64,000 nt of DNA from Enemella dayhoffiae (GTDB lineage: Bacteria > Actinomycetota > Actinomycetes > Propionibacteriales > Propionibacteriaceae). A program made the position numbers and the translations under genes. Below the pieces are notes generated by a model that saw nothing but the letters and a program-made list of their open reading frames with translations, searched no databases and was not told where the DNA came from. Below are positions 1 through 7,282 of the stretch, in pieces. Within the stretch, counting starts at the first letter, position 1. Every line of letters begins with the position of its first letter. The DNA lies in NCBI RefSeq assembly GCF_002250625.1, contig NZ_NMVQ01000047.1, positions 82,118 through 146,117 of the forward strand. Reading direction: 5' to 3'.

Positions 1-87
1 GACGAGGACGGCCACGACCAGCACGATGACCGGCGTCAGCACGGCCAGCTCCAGCGCGGCCGCCCCGCGCTCCTGACGGCGGTTCAT
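1..87 (-). CDS. TadE/TadG-like pseudopilin, N-terminus only
   Basis: Only 29 residues are in the window; the gene runs off the left edge. Its ATG overlaps the stop of the preceding pseudopilin gene (ATGA), so the two are translationally coupled. The start reads RRQERG then AAALELAVLTP and a hydrophobic run: a short basic leader, Gly before the cleavage site and Glu at mature position 5, the standard prepilin-peptidase signal of Tad pseudopilins. In the Tad machine such proteins are minor subunits needed for Flp fibre assembly. Being downstream of the interrupted flp gene, it has probably lost its operon promoter in this lysogen. Confidence 0.75.
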   Translation of the reverse strand, partial: MNRRQERGAAALELAVLTPVIVLVVAVLV

Positions 88-464
88 CGGTGCTCCAGGG
101 GTGCGCTGGCCCGCTCGGTGACCGCGGACATGCCCAGGTCGACCAGCAGCGGGACTCGTCCGCTGACGTCCACGTCGACCCGCCCCGCCCCGCGGCGTAC
201 GGTCACGCTGACCTCGCTGAGCCCTCCGGCGTTGGCGACCGCGGTGGCGGCGCTGTGCCCCGCGCCGTGCCCGGCCCCCAAGGCCGACTCCGCCTCGGCA
301 GCGGCGGCCGCGGCCTGCAGGACGGTGTTTCGACCATGCCACCAGAGACCCGCCTGCAGCCCACCGAGCAGGGTCAGCAGCAGCACCGGTGTGATTACCG
401 CCCACTGCACCGACTCGCTGAGCCCACGCTCATCCCTGGCCGCATGTGTCGCAGAGACCCGCAT
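84..464 (-). CDS. TadE-like minor pseudopilin
   Basis: A 126-residue protein with leader DERG followed by LSESVQWAVITPVLLL, one N-terminal helix and a small alanine- and valine-rich pseudopilin domain. TadE-family proteins are processed by the prepilin peptidase and assist Flp pilus assembly in the envelope. Unusual point: the expected Glu at mature position 5 is missing (Val-Gln there), although the pattern G-L-S-(E/Q)-S is shared with the neighbouring Flp pilin, so the cleavage signal of this host may differ slightly. Starts 3 bp after the flp stop. In the lysogen it is cut off from tadC by the prophage. Confidence 0.7.
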   Translation of the reverse strand: MRVSATHAARDERGLSESVQWAVITPVLLLTLLGGLQAGLWWHGRNTVLQAAAAAAEAESALGAGHGAGHSAATAVANAGGLSEVSVTVRRGAGRVDVDVSGRVPLLVDLGMSAVTERASAPLEHR

Positions 465-467
465 GAT

Positions 468-545
468 TCACCGCGGCATTTTTCCCTGTACGTACACGGT
501 TACCGCAGCGATCACCAAGCCGGCAATGGTCACCGCACCGGCCAT
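468..545 (-). pseudogene. flp: Flp pilin, C-terminal fragment left of the prophage
   Basis: The last 24 codons of a Flp pilin (AGAVTIAGLVIAAVTVYV, ending GKMPR) follow directly on the attL core. Joined to the N-terminal fragment at 44693-44830 they give a normal short pilin with its single hydrophobic helix. At the junction the Leu codon CTG of the intact gene has become ATG because the next bases come from the phage, so the fragment could start as a 25-residue membrane peptide; no good ribosome site precedes it. It ends 3 bp before the tadE-like start. Confidence 0.85.
538..544. other. attL core
   Basis: CCGGCCA, within the slightly longer match CGCaCCGGCCA (534-544) versus CGCtCCGGCCA at attR. 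Very short identity is usual for large serine recombinases, which exchange at a 2-bp centre. The core lies in the pilin Leu-Ala-Gly codons and 20 bp upstream of the integrase start. Confidence 0.85.
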
Positions 546-564
546 AGCCCTATACTCGCGTTCC

Positions 565-1944
565 ATGACCGAGGCCGTGATCTACTGCCGCATCTCCCGG
601 GACGCCGCCGGCCAAGGCCTCGGCGTGACCCGCCAGCGCGATGACGCCACCAGCCTCGCACACGCCCGCGGGTGGACCATCACAGAAACCTTGGTGGACA
701 ACGATATCTCCGCATCCGGCCGCCGCCACCGCCCCGGCTTCGAACGCCTCATCACCCTCCTCACCGAAGGCCGCACCACCGTCGTCGTGGCCTGGACCCT
801 CGACCGCCTCACCCGCAACCGCGCCGACACCGTCCGCCTCATCGAGGCCGCCCAAGATGCCCGCGCCACCATCGCCCTCGTCCGCGGCTCCGACCTCGAC
901 ATGTCCTCACCCGCCGGCCGCCTCACCGCCGACCTGCTGGCCGCCGTGGCCCGCTCCGAGATCGAGACCAAGGCCGACCGCCATCAACGCGCCGCCCAGC
1001 AGGCAGCCGAGGCCGGCCGCTGGCACGGAGGTGTACGCCCCTTCGGCTACGAGTCCGACGGCGTCAGCATCCGCGCCGGCGAGGCCGGTGCAATCGCAGC
1101 CGGCGCCCAATGGATCCTCGACGGCGTGCCCCTCGCCGACATAGCTCGGCGCTGGAACGACAACGGCACCCCCACCACCAGCGGTCACGACTGGGACGGC
1201 AAGTCAGTCGCGCAGGTGATGCGCCGAGCCCGCAACGCCGGCCTGCGCCGCCACCAGGGCAACCCGATCGGCCCAGCCGAGTGGCCAGAGATCATCGACC
1301 CCGACACCTGGCACGCCGTCCTCGCCGTCCTCAACGACCCCGGACGCCGCCATCGCCGCCACGACGCCTGGCTCCTCACCGGCGGCATCGCACTGTGTGG
1401 CCGGTGCGGGGCTCCCATGCAGGCCGGCACCTCGAGCGGTACCCGGATCGGCGGGAAGAAGGAGGTGTACCCCACCTACCGCTGCTCCGCGGCCGCCCAT
1501 CTCAACCGGCACCGCGGCCGCGTCGACGCAGTCGTCGAGGAAGCCGTGATCACCTACCTGTCCCGCCCCGACATCGGCACCCTACTCCCCGCCGACAGCC
1601 CCGACCTGTCCGGCATTACCGACGAAATCGACACCCTGCGACAGCGATCGGATCGACTCGCCGATGCCTACGCCGACGGGACCGTGGACCTGCAGCAACT
1701 CACCCGCGCCAACACCCGCATCGCCGCCCGTCTGACCGACCTCGAGCAGCAGCTGGCCGCCGCTGCCCCCACCCTGCAGCGCGGCCTGTCCATCGTCCAC
1801 GCCCCCGACCCGCGCGAGGCCTGGCAGGAGTTGACCCTGCAGGCACGCAAGGACGTCATCCGCGCACTCGCCACCGTGTGGGTCGACCCGATCGGCAAGG
1901 GGAAGCGCCGCGAGGTCGGCGTCCGCGTCGAGTGGCTCACCTGA
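565..1944 (+). CDS. int: Large serine integrase
   Basis: 459 residues. The N-terminal resolvase domain begins EAVIYCRISRD, with nucleophile Ser11, and has the downstream WTLDRLTRN and SEIETKADRHQR arginine/serine motifs. A recombinase domain follows (GRWHGGVRPFGY near residue 155), then a zinc-ribbon-like segment (CGRC near 278, YRC near 303) and a coiled coil before the C-terminus. It joins attP to attB with few accessory factors and needs a directionality factor to excise. A TATACT -10-like box at 551-556 sits only 8 bp before the ATG, suggesting a near-leaderless message. An upstream in-frame extension exists but would run through the pilin fragment and is rejected. Confidence 0.97.
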   Translation: MTEAVIYCRISRDAAGQGLGVTRQRDDATSLAHARGWTITETLVDNDISASGRRHRPGFERLITLLTEGRTTVVVAWTLDRLTRNRADTVRLIEAAQDARATIALVRGSDLDMSSPAGRLTADLLAAVARSEIETKADRHQRAAQQAAEAGRWHGGVRPFGYESDGVSIRAGEAGAIAAGAQWILDGVPLADIARRWNDNGTPTTSGHDWDGKSVAQVMRRARNAGLRRHQGNPIGPAEWPEIIDPDTWHAVLAVLNDPGRRHRRHDAWLLTGGIALCGRCGAPMQAGTSSGTRIGGKKEVYPTYRCSAAAHLNRHRGRVDAVVEEAVITYLSRPDIGTLLPADSPDLSGITDEIDTLRQRSDRLADAYADGTVDLQQLTRANTRIAARLTDLEQQLAAAAPTLQRGLSIVHAPDPREAWQELTLQARKDVIRALATVWVDPIGKGKRREVGVRVEWLT

Positions 1945-2185
1945 GTCGTCGGCCGGCTGCCTTCTTGGCACGCAGCTGCCGGAGCATCCGCACGAGGGTG
2001 GGCAGCTCGCGCTGGGCGCGTGGGTCGTCCAGCAGCTGCAGTGTGCGCTGGGCCATCCGGGTCGGACTCATGCCCAGCTCGACGGCCGCCGCACGGCGGT
2101 GCCGCCAGGGCAGAAACGCGGCGTGGATCATCGCCTTCTCCTCGGCGGTGAGGGTGGCCACGGGGGCGATTGTTGCTGACTCCAT
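1937..2185 (-). CDS. DUF3263-like small DNA-associated protein
   Basis: 82 residues. It has the family pattern: LTAEEKAMI near the start, a tryptophan-containing helix, ELGMSPTRMAQ, then LLDDPRAQRELPTLVRMLR and a basic tail. DUF3263 proteins are common in actinophages and look like small helix-turn-helix proteins; no function is established to my knowledge. It is tail-to-tail with the integrase, overlapping its last 8 bp, and is the last gene of the leftward lysogeny group. Its place beside int makes it one of several candidates for the excision factor, which is speculation. Confidence 0.6.
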   Translation of the reverse strand: MESATIAPVATLTAEEKAMIHAAFLPWRHRRAAAVELGMSPTRMAQRTLQLLDDPRAQRELPTLVRMLRQLRAKKAAGRRLR

Positions 2186-2231
2186 ACCGGCACGGTAAGG
2201 GTCGGGTCTGACAGTTTCCTCCGGCCCGCCT

Positions 2232-2942
2232 TTACCGCTTCTTGGGAACGCAGGGCACCGACTCGAACCCGCTCGGAAGGACCGTGGGGGCAACCATCGA
2301 ATCGATCGGCCCCTGCTGTCCATCGACGACGTGGAGCTCGTAACCCTTCGCACCCCGGTTCGGGGTGGTCTTCATCAGCTCGTTGCCCAGCTGGATGAAC
2401 TTGTTGTACAGGGTGGTCACGCCCGGCTTGTTGATGTCCGGCACCGCCTCGCTGCGCCACTTCCCCAACATGTCGCTGACGTCATCGGTCTCTCGGGACT
2501 CCTGGTTCGCAGTGGCCCATTCGACCTTGTACAGAGCGCCGCTGTTGCTGCTCACGCCATGGGTGGCATCGATCTTGACCATGACGTATGACGGCTTGCC
2601 GGTGAGCTTGGCCTCCTTGCGCAGGGCCTCGACCTTCTTGATGGCCTCGTGATTCTCGTCCGTGGGAAGACTGAACTCGTAGGTCACCCCCTGGGGGCCG
2701 TTGTCGCAGACGAAGGTGACCGGGCCGTCAGAGGCCTTCCAGCTCGGCATCTCCTCGGGGGGCCCCTCTCCAGCGTTCGGGTCGTAGGACCCTGACGGTT
2801 CCGACCGCGGGGCCGTGGAGGCCGGGCCGGGCTGGGTGGCCCCGCTGGTTGGCCCCGGGGCGGGCTGCGCACCCTGATTGCCGCCACTGCAGGCCGACAT
2901 GGCGAGAACGCAGACGCTGGTGATGATCAGGGTCTTGTACAT
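2232..2942 (-). CDS. Prophage lipoprotein
   Basis: 236 residues starting MYKTLIITSVCVLAMSAC, a signal peptide with lipobox ending MSAC. The ATG is preceded by AGGAGGT, which favours it over an earlier start. After the cysteine come about 45 Gly/Pro/Ser/Thr-rich linker residues, then a compact domain with a second Cys (VTFVCDNG) and a Cys near the end (ESVPC) that could form a disulphide. No family was recognised. Lipoproteins next to phage repressor genes often act at the cell surface, for example in superinfection exclusion; here that is inference only. Confidence 0.75.
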   Translation of the reverse strand: MYKTLIITSVCVLAMSACSGGNQGAQPAPGPTSGATQPGPASTAPRSEPSGSYDPNAGEGPPEEMPSWKASDGPVTFVCDNGPQGVTYEFSLPTDENHEAIKKVEALRKEAKLTGKPSYVMVKIDATHGVSSNSGALYKVEWATANQESRETDDVSDMLGKWRSEAVPDINKPGVTTLYNKFIQLGNELMKTTPNRGAKGYELHVVDGQQGPIDSMVAPTVLPSGFESVPCVPKKR

Positions 2943-3031
2943 GAGTCCTGGACCTCCTGGGGGGTGAGTGGGCATCAATCATCACCCGCGAGCCGCCGCA
3001 TGCACCGCCCAGTGACCGAACCGTGACGGAA

Positions 3032-3475
3032 TCACAACTCGTGAGACGGGTCCTCCTCGAGGCGTCGTCGGATGGTGGCCTTCTCGGCCGGATGGGTGTG
3101 CAGCGGATCGAGCCGGGCCTGCACGGTGAGTCGATCCACCCACAGCGCCTCGGCCACGTGCTCCAGATCGCCGCGATGGAAGACCACCTCGTCGAGCACC
3201 TGGTCGAGGTCGGGCAGTAACCAGCGCGCCGCGTGGTGCCGCACGCGCCGCTCCACGGTGGGTGGCTGGCAGCTGGTGTGACCGCGGCGGATGTGCTCGA
3301 GCTCGTGGGCGAGGGTGGCTCGCCGTTCGCGCTGCAGTAGCCGGCGGTGCATCCAGATCCGGGAGACGCCGTCGGTGAGGCCCCAGACGCCGCGGGGCAA
3401 CTCGGCCCAGTGGAGGGTGATGTGGGGGCGCTGGCGGAGTTCGTTCCAGGGGTGCGGGGTGGTAGTGAGCTCCAT
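3032..3475 (-). CDS. ImmA/IrrE-like metallopeptidase
   Basis: 147 residues with zinc-protease motif HELEH (His57, Glu58, His61) in the context RRATLAHELEHIRRGH, typical of COG2856/ImmA-IrrE proteins of mobile elements. In ICEBs1 the equivalent enzyme cleaves the repressor to induce the element. Here it lies 31 bp downstream of the membrane-protein gene in the same leftward operon as the repressor, so it may control repressor stability. A downstream Glu zinc ligand is not obvious by eye. Start ATG at 3475 has a GGAG element just upstream. Confidence 0.85.
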   Translation of the reverse strand: MELTTTPHPWNELRQRPHITLHWAELPRGVWGLTDGVSRIWMHRRLLQRERRATLAHELEHIRRGHTSCQPPTVERRVRHHAARWLLPDLDQVLDEVVFHRGDLEHVAEALWVDRLTVQARLDPLHTHPAEKATIRRRLEEDPSHEL

Positions 3476-3506
3476 GCTCCGGAAGAGTAAGCGTGCCGAC
3501 TGACGG

Positions 3507-4019
3507 TCAGGGCTTCAGAACGTGGAAGACCCTCTGGAAGTACCCGAGAGCCTGTAGGACCAAGGCGAGCAGGTAGATAGACCCCCCCACGATCACGGCT
3601 GAGGCGACCTTGCCCCAAAATACCGAGAGGACGCCAGCGAAGATCTGGTAGAGCACCGTCACTGCAGCCAGAGTGACGCCGTACATCACCGTGAAGACAA
3701 GGTGGGTTCTGGTGTTGTCAAGAACTGTGAGTGCGTAACCATCTGTGGCCAGCCCGGCAGTGCTTCGAGCGTCGATGCTCTTGTTCCAGATTGTCACGGC
3801 CATGCTGAAGCAAAGCCCGATCACAATTGCCAGAATGGTGAGTATGCCCGTCACGTTGTCAAGCTTCATGCCCCAACGGAAGGCGGCCATCCCTATGCCG
3901 GCTCCGAACAGAGGCATGAGTACCTGCGACGCACGAAGATGTCGTCGTCGATCAGCCCCCAACTGGAGGAATTGATCCCTAGGGGTCAGTAGAAGGCTTG
4001 GAATCTGTTGGTCTGACAC
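3507..4019 (-). CDS. Four-helix membrane protein, partner of the 353-residue protein
   Basis: 170 residues from a GTG preceded by GGAGGGG (an ATG 30 bp further up lacks one). A short cytoplasmic lead is followed by four hydrophobic segments at roughly residues 35-52, 58-80, 105-128 and 137-160, in two hairpins. No family recognised. It overlaps the end of the 353-residue gene by about 40 bp, so the two are translationally coupled. This stretch is visibly less GC-rich than the structural genes, as in late-acquired phage accessory genes. A membrane effector gated by a cytosolic sensor is a reasonable model, not shown. Confidence 0.75.
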   Translation of the reverse strand: MSDQQIPSLLLTPRDQFLQLGADRRRHLRASQVLMPLFGAGIGMAAFRWGMKLDNVTGILTILAIVIGLCFSMAVTIWNKSIDARSTAGLATDGYALTVLDNTRTHLVFTVMYGVTLAAVTVLYQIFAGVLSVFWGKVASAVIVGGSIYLLALVLQALGYFQRVFHVLKP

Positions 4020-5040
4020 CCCAGTCCCCTCCAAATCCGTTCTCAACATCCACTGGCTCGCTCGACCAATCGCAGTCGTTTGGCTCGAGTAGATCTGCGA
4101 TCCCGGCTGCCTTCATTTCGGTGACCGCCTCCTGGCATGCGGCCTTGAACCCATCTTCCTCCGCTCGCCCAACCACGCCTTCGGGACCTGCCGGAAACGA
4201 CAGTGTGATTCCGGCCTGGGTGTCGACATGGAACTGACGGGTTTTCTGATCCTTGCGCAACTCGAGTGCGACGCGCCAGCCCTCGTCCAAGAGTTGCTGC
4301 GCCGCGCGATCGGCATCTTGATAGTCCGCGTGCAGGGGGATTTCGGGCATCAGTGCCGCGATCAGCTTCTTGGCGTCAACCTTCCCCTCAGGGTCCCGGA
4401 ATCGGTCCCAGGGCCACCACTTGCGCCGCGGCATCGCCACTCTGAACTCAGGCAGCATGGTGATCGGTGACGATGCGCCCTCACGAACCGATGTGCGTTG
4501 TAGAACGATCGCCTTGATCTTCGACTGGCTCGCCCAGCGCTGCATAGCATGCTCAGACATCGCTGGTCTGATATCGACACGAAGCCCTAGGCGTGTGAGG
4601 AGTATCTCCTTCACCATGCGGGTCACGAGCGTCGTTAGTCCTCGATTGCCGAATCTCTCCACCAAGAGGAGTCCGATCTTGCCGGTTCGAGAAAACAGGA
4701 AGACATGACGGAGTGGCAGGTCTGTCACGTCGTCAGGGCCGATAGGAACCCTGCCACCAGAGGAGAGGCGGAGGGCGCCAGACATTCCCCTGGTCCCTGA
4801 CGTGGCTTCGACCAGCAGGCACAGCTCTCCCTGCCTGACGGCCTTGATTGTGATGGTCTGGTCGGAACCCTTCTCATCATGCGCACGCTCACGGTCCAGC
4901 ATGAGTGCATACGCCTTTGTCACTGCATCGAGGGCAGACGTTTGTCCGCCGTCGACGTCGCTGAGAGGTCGGAACTCGTCAGAACGATTTGGGACACCGA
5001 ATGTCACGATGTAGGGCACGAGCTGATAGCTGCTCGCCAT
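3979..5040 (-). CDS. Unknown 353-residue protein in the lysogeny operon
   Basis: Starts at an ATG that shares its A with the repressor stop (TGATG), after a GAGGAGGAG site; a GTG one codon earlier is also possible. No signal peptide or membrane segment. Visible features: an N-terminal beta-rich region (YQLVPYIVTFGVPN), an Arg/Glu-rich middle with RMVKEILLTRLGLRVDIRP, a WWPWDRF patch near residue 210, and an acidic tail. I do not recognise the family. Sharing a message with the repressor means it should be made in the lysogen. Together with the membrane protein it resembles a two-part sensor/effector arrangement. Confidence 0.7.
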   Translation of the reverse strand: MASSYQLVPYIVTFGVPNRSDEFRPLSDVDGGQTSALDAVTKAYALMLDRERAHDEKGSDQTITIKAVRQGELCLLVEATSGTRGMSGALRLSSGGRVPIGPDDVTDLPLRHVFLFSRTGKIGLLLVERFGNRGLTTLVTRMVKEILLTRLGLRVDIRPAMSEHAMQRWASQSKIKAIVLQRTSVREGASSPITMLPEFRVAMPRRKWWPWDRFRDPEGKVDAKKLIAALMPEIPLHADYQDADRAAQQLLDEGWRVALELRKDQKTRQFHVDTQAGITLSFPAGPEGVVGRAEEDGFKAACQEAVTEMKAAGIADLLEPNDCDWSSEPVDVENGFGGDWGVRPTDSKPSTDP

Positions 5041-5777
5041 CACTCCTCCTCGTCCTGGTTCTCCTCGCCGGTCTTCTCCTGTCCCCGCAACTGCTCCTCA
5101 CGCCCCGACGCGAGCCCTGTCTGGTACGCCGCCAACTGCTGCAGCAGATCCGCCGGCACCTGATCACCGCGGCGGATCTGCACGATCACGTCCTTGTCGA
5201 CGTGGATGATGTCGAAGCGGGCCCGACGGAACTGGTCGATCAGCTCGCCGTGGTCCTCGGCCAGCATCAGCGCATCCAGTCGATCGAGGATGCGCTCCAG
5301 CTCGGCAGCGTCGCCGGTTGACTCAGCGTCCGCCAGGTCACTCTCGATGGTCCGGATCAGCGGATTGTCGCCGTTGTGGCGCAGGAAGCGCTCGCGGCGG
5401 CTCCGGATCGCCGCCGTGGTCTTCTCAGCCTCAGCTGTGCCTGCATCCTTCTGCCCTCCTCGCTCCAGGCGGTTCCGAAGAATGCCCAACAGTGCCTCGT
5501 TCGACAGCTGCGCATAGTCCGGTTCCACGACAGTCAACCTGTCCACCGGGACTCCGATCGAGATCGCGGCTTTGGTCAGGAACGGCCCCTCGCCTATGTG
5601 AGGGAACGCCTTGGCCAGGCCGGCGATCGTTCGCTCCTCCGGCATCCGACCCAGCGTTTCGTTCTTGAGCAGGCTGTGGACGTGCTGCCGTTGGAGTCCC
5701 GACTTGCGCACCAGCTCGGGCTGGGTCATGTGGGAGGCGTCCATCAGCTCCTGGATGAACTTCCCTAGCTCGTGCAC
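5040..5777 (-). CDS. Phage immunity repressor (XRE-type HTH)
   Basis: 245 residues from a GTG with GGAAGG upstream. Residues about 5-60 form a helix-turn-helix (MTQPELVRKSGLQRQHVHSLL). The centre carries VVEPDYAQLSNEALLGILRNR, a segment seen in many actinophage and ICE regulators. The C-terminal half is helical and charged and ends in an acidic GEENQDEEE tail. It is divergent from the Cro-like gene across a region with several inverted repeats, the normal layout of a lysogeny switch. Its 3' end overlaps the next gene, so it heads an operon of accessory genes. Confidence 0.85.
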   Translation of the reverse strand: MHELGKFIQELMDASHMTQPELVRKSGLQRQHVHSLLKNETLGRMPEERTIAGLAKAFPHIGEGPFLTKAAISIGVPVDRLTVVEPDYAQLSNEALLGILRNRLERGGQKDAGTAEAEKTTAAIRSRRERFLRHNGDNPLIRTIESDLADAESTGDAAELERILDRLDALMLAEDHGELIDQFRRARFDIIHVDKDVIVQIRRGDQVPADLLQQLAAYQTGLASGREEQLRGQEKTGEENQDEEE

Positions 5778-5850
5778 AACTCAACCTTCCGACTTGACCA
5801 GGTCGACCGCCAGCGAGGATCGGCGGCCGTGTCAACCGGGACATGACCGC

Positions 5851-5995
5851 TTGACGTGTCGATTGTGTCAAGCAGCCTCGGTCACCCACAACGGCGCGCC
5901 GTGGGGCGACTACGGGAACGACAAGAGTGTGATTACTTGACATTCCGTCAATCGTGGCACGACACTTAGTCGTGTGATACTTGACAAGCAGTCAA
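5851..5995. promoter_or_regulatory. Lysis/lysogeny operator region
   Basis: Between repressor and Cro-like genes. Inverted repeats TTGAC-N5-GTCAA at 5937-5951 and 5981-5995, CACGAC-N5-GTCGTG at 5958-5974 between them, and TTGAC-N11-GTCAA at 5851-5871. The two TTGAC operators are 44 bp apart and each follows a near copy of GTGTGAT(T)AC, so the unit is also a direct repeat. TTGACA matches a -35 hexamer, so repressor binding would block RNA polymerase directly. Exact -10 boxes are not clear. Confidence 0.75.
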
Positions 5996-6008
5996 CCGAG
6001 AGGGGACA

Positions 6009-6311
6009 GTGGTGGAACACCGAAAGCGACGACGCCGAGCGAAGGGGCGCTGGATGCGACTCAATGACCCGAACCTGCTCCGCAGGTACATGGACGATCG
6101 GGACTTCAGTCAAGCCCGCCTGGCTCGCTACGCCGGCTGCTCGCGCCAGTTCATCTGGCAACTGCTGAACGATCCCACCCGGCGCACCTGCACCCAGGAG
6201 GTCGGCCGTCGCATCGAGGAGGCGTTGAACGTGCTCGAGGGCACCCTATTCACGCCCAACAAGTCGCCTGATACGCGACCTTCCGTCACTCAGAAGACGA
6301 CGGCCGCCTGA
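6009..6311 (+). CDS. Cro-like HTH regulator
   Basis: 100 residues from a GTG (a second GTG follows immediately) after the site AGAGGGGAC. A basic N-terminus is followed by an XRE-type helix-turn-helix: FSQARLARYAGCSRQFIWQL, then a short linker and a Thr/Lys-rich tail. An ATG at 6054 would give a shorter form lacking the Arg-rich leader. First gene of the rightward early transcript, divergent from the repressor, hence probably the Cro counterpart that shuts off repressor synthesis; an excision role is also possible. Confidence 0.8.
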   Translation: MVEHRKRRRRAKGRWMRLNDPNLLRRYMDDRDFSQARLARYAGCSRQFIWQLLNDPTRRTCTQEVGRRIEEALNVLEGTLFTPNKSPDTRPSVTQKTTAA

Positions 6312-6327
6312 CCCCAGTCAAGAAGAA

Positions 6328-6356
6328 GGCCCCCGCTGGTGGAAGCAGCGAGGGCC
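6328..6356 (+). terminator. Early attenuator/terminator hairpin
   Basis: GGCCCCCGCTG and CAGCGAGGGCC pair at 10 of 11 positions around a 7-nt loop, just after the Cro-like gene. There is no U run, so it may be an attenuator limiting early transcription, in the position of lambda tR1. Confidence 0.5.
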
Positions 6357-6379
6357 AGACAGATCGAAAGGACCGATCC

Positions 6380-6556
6380 GTGAGTACCAACCCTACCGGC
6401 AACGATCGTCGGGCCGATCTCACCGACGAGCAGCGCGCCAAGATTCGCGAGCAGGTCCTGCAGACGGCACCCCTACCGAACGAGCAGCAGCTCCGCGTCA
6501 TCCGTGCGGCCTTCCGCTCCGGCCGCCGCAGTACCGACAAAGGGGCTGCAGCGTGA
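6380..6556 (+). CDS. Small early protein, 58 residues
   Basis: Starts with GTG after AAAGGA. Charged and helical, with RRADLTDEQRAKIREQVLQ followed by NEQQLRVIRAAFRSGRR. No family recognised. Its stop overlaps the next GTG start (GTGA), placing it in the early operon. Short helical proteins of this kind in actinophage early regions are often of unknown function. Confidence 0.65.
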   Translation: MSTNPTGNDRRADLTDEQRAKIREQVLQTAPLPNEQQLRVIRAAFRSGRRSTDKGAAA

Positions 6557-6660
6557 CCACCTTCGAGCTCGGCTACGCCATCACTGCCGGACTGCTCCTG
6601 CTCGTGGTGCTCATCGCTCTCACTGGCAACGGGGACGACACCGGCTGGAGAGCACGTTGA
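6553..6660 (+). CDS. Single-helix membrane peptide, 35 residues
   Basis: Begins with a GTG overlapping the previous stop and ends in a TGA overlapping the next TTG start. One hydrophobic helix (ITAGLLLLVVLIALTG) with a short polar tail. Coupled on both sides, which supports real translation. Function unknown. Confidence 0.55.
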   Translation: MTTFELGYAITAGLLLLVVLIALTGNGDDTGWRAR

Positions 6661-7196
6661 GCGCCACAGTGATCGGGATCGATCCCAGCCTCACCGCCAC
6701 CGGTATCTGCACCACTGCCGGTGATCTCATCACCCTCCGCTCAACCCCGACCGCCGGCGGTCTCCCCGAGGAGCTCGCCCGCATCGAGGCACTCACCGGC
6801 CGCATCCTCGCCCACGCCGACGGTGCCGATGTCGCGGTGATCGAGGCGCCCTCGTTCGGCCAGTCACGCCAGGGCGGCGAGCACATCCGCGCCGGGCTGT
6901 GGTGGATGATCGTCGCCGCCCTCACCCACGCTGACATCAGCACGGTCCGCGTTCCGCCCGCCGCGCTCAAGAAGTTCGCCACGGGCCGCGGGAACGCGAC
7001 GAAGCCGGACATGCGGATGGCGCTCTATCAGCGCGCCAGCATCGACTGCCGCGACGACAACCAGGTGGACGCCTTCTGGCTCCGCCAGATCGGTCTCCAC
7101 CACCTCGACCACCCCGACGCCATCCGCCTCCCGGCCACCCATCTCGTGGGGCTGGCGAAGGTCGACTGGCCGATTCCGGACGCCTGTCCGTTCTGA
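6657..7196 (+). CDS. RuvC-like Holliday junction resolvase
   Basis: 179 residues from a TTG that overlaps the preceding stop (TTGA). RNase H-fold nuclease with Asp9 in VIGIDPSLTATGIC, Glu63 in AVIEAPSFG and Asp138 in NQVDAF, the acidic metal-binding set of RuvC-like enzymes. Phage versions resolve branched DNA before packaging. Bacterial RuvC is about the same length. Followed by a perfect 15-bp hairpin. Confidence 0.85.
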   Translation: MSATVIGIDPSLTATGICTTAGDLITLRSTPTAGGLPEELARIEALTGRILAHADGADVAVIEAPSFGQSRQGGEHIRAGLWWMIVAALTHADISTVRVPPAALKKFATGRGNATKPDMRMALYQRASIDCRDDNQVDAFWLRQIGLHHLDHPDAIRLPATHLVGLAKVDWPIPDACPF

Positions 7197-7199
7197 GCC

Positions 7200-7242
7200 G
7201 GCGGTCCCGGAGCGCGCAGGGGAAGGCCGCTCCGGGACCGCC
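7200..7242 (+). terminator. Perfect 15-bp hairpin after the RuvC-like gene
   Basis: GGCGGTCCCGGAGCG and its exact complement around a 13-nt loop, beginning 3 bp after the RuvC-like stop codon. Very stable, but without a U run: a partial terminator, RNA processing site or mRNA 3' protector. Confidence 0.6.
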
Positions 7243-7282
7243 CACCACCCACCGAAAACCCAATCCCGCAAAGGACTCCTCG

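Noticed and set aside
500..560. Integration into a tRNA gene
   Set aside because: No tRNA-like cloverleaf at either end; both ends carry pilin codons and the integrase is a serine recombinase.
118..564. In-frame N-terminal extension of the integrase
   Set aside because: It runs antisense through tadE and the pilin fragment; the ATG at 565 begins directly with the resolvase domain (catalytic Ser11).
672..2198. Long Arg/Pro-rich frame overlapping the integrase
   Set aside because: Shadow of the GC-rich integrase in another frame; low-complexity composition and no ribosome site.
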